NCBI GenBank assembly: GCA_020425485.1
Contig: JAGQRL010000168.1
Span: 1-5,572, forward strand
Source of the DNA: Rhodospirillaceae bacterium
GTDB lineage: Bacteria > Pseudomonadota > Alphaproteobacteria > DSM-16000 > Inquilinaceae
Length of the DNA: 5,572 bases
Reading direction: 5' to 3'
Position numbers and translations under genes: made by a program. The notes below the pieces were generated by a model. It saw only the letters and a program-made list of their open reading frames with translations. It was not told the origin of the DNA and made no database searches. Positions 4,646 to 5,572 of the stretch are shown here, one piece after another. The stretch's first letter is position 1. Each line of letters starts with the position of its first letter.

Positions 4646-5485
4646 CTAGCCGCCGGCACCCACCGGCTTGCGGCCGAGGGCGCGTTCGATGGCAGTCAGG
4701 TCGGCCAGCAGCGGGGCCACCCATTCCAGCGGGATCATGTTGGGGCCGTCGCTCGGCGCATGGTCGGGGTCGTCATGGGCTTCGATGAACACCGCCGCCA
4801 CCCCCACCGCCACGGCGGCACGCGCCAGCACCGGGGCATACACCCGCTTGCCGCCCGACGATGTCGCCTGGCCGCCCGGCTCCTGTACCGAATGGGTGGC
4901 ATCGAACACCACGGGAAAGCCCGTTTCCGCCATGATCGGCAGCGCCCGGAAGTCGCTGACCAGGGTGTTGTAGCCGAAGCTGGCGCCGCGTTCGCACAGC
5001 ATCACCTGGCGGTTGCCGCTGTCGGTGATCTTGGCGGCCACATTGGCCATGTCCCATGGCGCCAGGAACTGGCCCTTCTTCACGTTGATCGCCCGCCCGG
5101 TGCGCGCGGCGGCCACCAGCAGGTCGGTCTGCCGGCACAGGAAGGCGGGGATCTGCAGCACGTCCACCACCTCGCCGGCCTGGGCGCATTCGGCTTCGGT
5201 GTGCACGTCGGTCAGCACCGGGCAGCCGAGCTCGCGGCGGATGTCCGCCAGGATCTCCAGCCCGGCTTCGATGCCGATGCCGCGAGCACCCTTCAGCGAG
5301 GTGCGGTTGGCCTTGTCGTAGGATGCCTTGAAGATCAGCGGCACCCCGGCCTTGCGGGCGGCGCCGGCCAGTGCCTCGGCGATCTTCATCGCGTGGTCGC
5401 GACTTTCGATCTGGCACGGGCCGGCGATCAGGGCGAATGGACGGTCGTTGGCGACGGTGACGTCGCCGATCACTACGCTGTGCAT
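4646..5485 (-). CDS. kdsA: 3-deoxy-8-phosphooctulonate (KDO-8-P) synthase, class II
   Basis: Cytosolic enzyme condensing phosphoenolpyruvate with D-arabinose 5-phosphate to KDO-8-phosphate, the precursor of the KDO that links lipid A to the lipopolysaccharide core (EC 2.5.1.55). At 279 aa it is full length. Signatures are IAGPCQIES (20-28), FKASYDKANRTS (52-63), RGIGIEAGLEIL (68-79), PVLTDVH (89-95), VDVLQIPAFLCRQTDLL (107-123), INVKKGQF (133-140), ERGASFGYN (165-173), FDATHSVQ (194-201) and FIEAH...SDGPN (233-249). Cys24, His198, Glu235 and Asp246 occupy the four metal-ligand positions of the metal-dependent class; class I enzymes such as E. coli KdsA have Asn at the Cys position. The ATG at 5485 has GGGGAG four bases upstream. 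In many alphaproteobacteria pyrG precedes and eno follows; here a convergent NUDIX gene follows. Confidence 0.98.
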   Translation of the reverse strand: MHSVVIGDVTVANDRPFALIAGPCQIESRDHAMKIAEALAGAARKAGVPLIFKASYDKANRTSLKGARGIGIEAGLEILADIRRELGCPVLTDVHTEAECAQAGEVVDVLQIPAFLCRQTDLLVAAARTGRAINVKKGQFLAPWDMANVAAKITDSGNRQVMLCERGASFGYNTLVSDFRALPIMAETGFPVVFDATHSVQEPGGQATSSGGKRVYAPVLARAAVAVGVAAVFIEAHDDPDHAPSDGPNMIPLEWVAPLLADLTAIERALGRKPVGAGG

Positions 5486-5553
5486 GGGGCTCCCCGCACC
5501 TGGAACGGCGGAACCCTTACCACCGCCGCCCCGCCGCGGGAACCGTAGCGGCC

Positions 5554-5568
5554 GAGGCGTGACGCCTC
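5554..5568. repeat. Short palindrome upstream of kdsA
   Basis: GAGGCGT-G-ACGCCTC, with perfect 7-base arms. As RNA it would form a 6-bp GC-rich stem with a 3-nt loop. It lies 69 bases upstream of kdsA at the window edge. It could be the terminator or stabiliser of the preceding minus-strand gene (a TGA sits at 5570-5568), or an operator. No T-run follows. Confidence 0.4.
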
Positions 5569-5572
5569 AGGT

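Overview
The window is strongly GC-rich and densely coding. It reads as Gram-negative, most likely alphaproteobacterial, chromosome. The support is a KDO-8-phosphate synthase (lipopolysaccharide core), a DUF4743-type NUDIX hydrolase, a Sec-exported proline/alanine-rich envelope protein, and extragenic palindromes of a style I associate with Rhizobiales/Rhodospirillales genomes. The taxon cannot be fixed from sequence reading alone.

Layout, left to right. Positions 1-235 hold no convincing gene but contain three consecutive imperfect palindromes (15-85, 111-167, 183-234); the last carries the stop codon of the first gene. From 1787 leftward to 232, on the minus strand, lies a compact four-gene phage-tail-type cassette. 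In transcription order it encodes a 112-aa beta-rich phage protein, a 40-aa micro-protein, a 177-aa tail-fibre-like protein and a 185-aa tail-fibre-assembly-like protein. Two of its three junctions are TGATG stop/start overlaps and the third is a 4-base gap with a Shine-Dalgarno inside the preceding gene, so it looks like one translationally coupled unit. The 164 bases upstream of it (1788-1951) include an AT-rich inverted-repeat patch that is the best candidate for its control region. They also include one copy of a 17-base-period tandem duplication whose other copy spans the stop codon of the next gene.

Positions 1952-3517 (minus) encode an exported 521-aa protein: signal peptide, a small two-cysteine domain, then over 400 residues of low-complexity Pro/Ala/Glu sequence with pentapeptide repeats. 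Divergent from it, at 3722-4609 (plus), is the DUF4743/NUDIX hydrolase, probably a metabolite-damage-control enzyme acting on oxidised thiamin diphosphate analogues. It converges, with a 36-base gap, on kdsA (4646-5485, minus), which has the full metal-ligand set of the metal-dependent (class II) KDO-8-P synthases. The last 87 bases are upstream of kdsA and include a short palindrome.

The most unusual part is the left third: a miniature, fully coupled phage-tail module with no capsid, lysis or integration gene visible, bounded by stacked palindromes on one side and a duplicated gene end on the other. Whether it is the edge of a larger prophage to the left or an isolated domesticated cassette cannot be decided here. 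I do not see convincing evidence of a completely new system.
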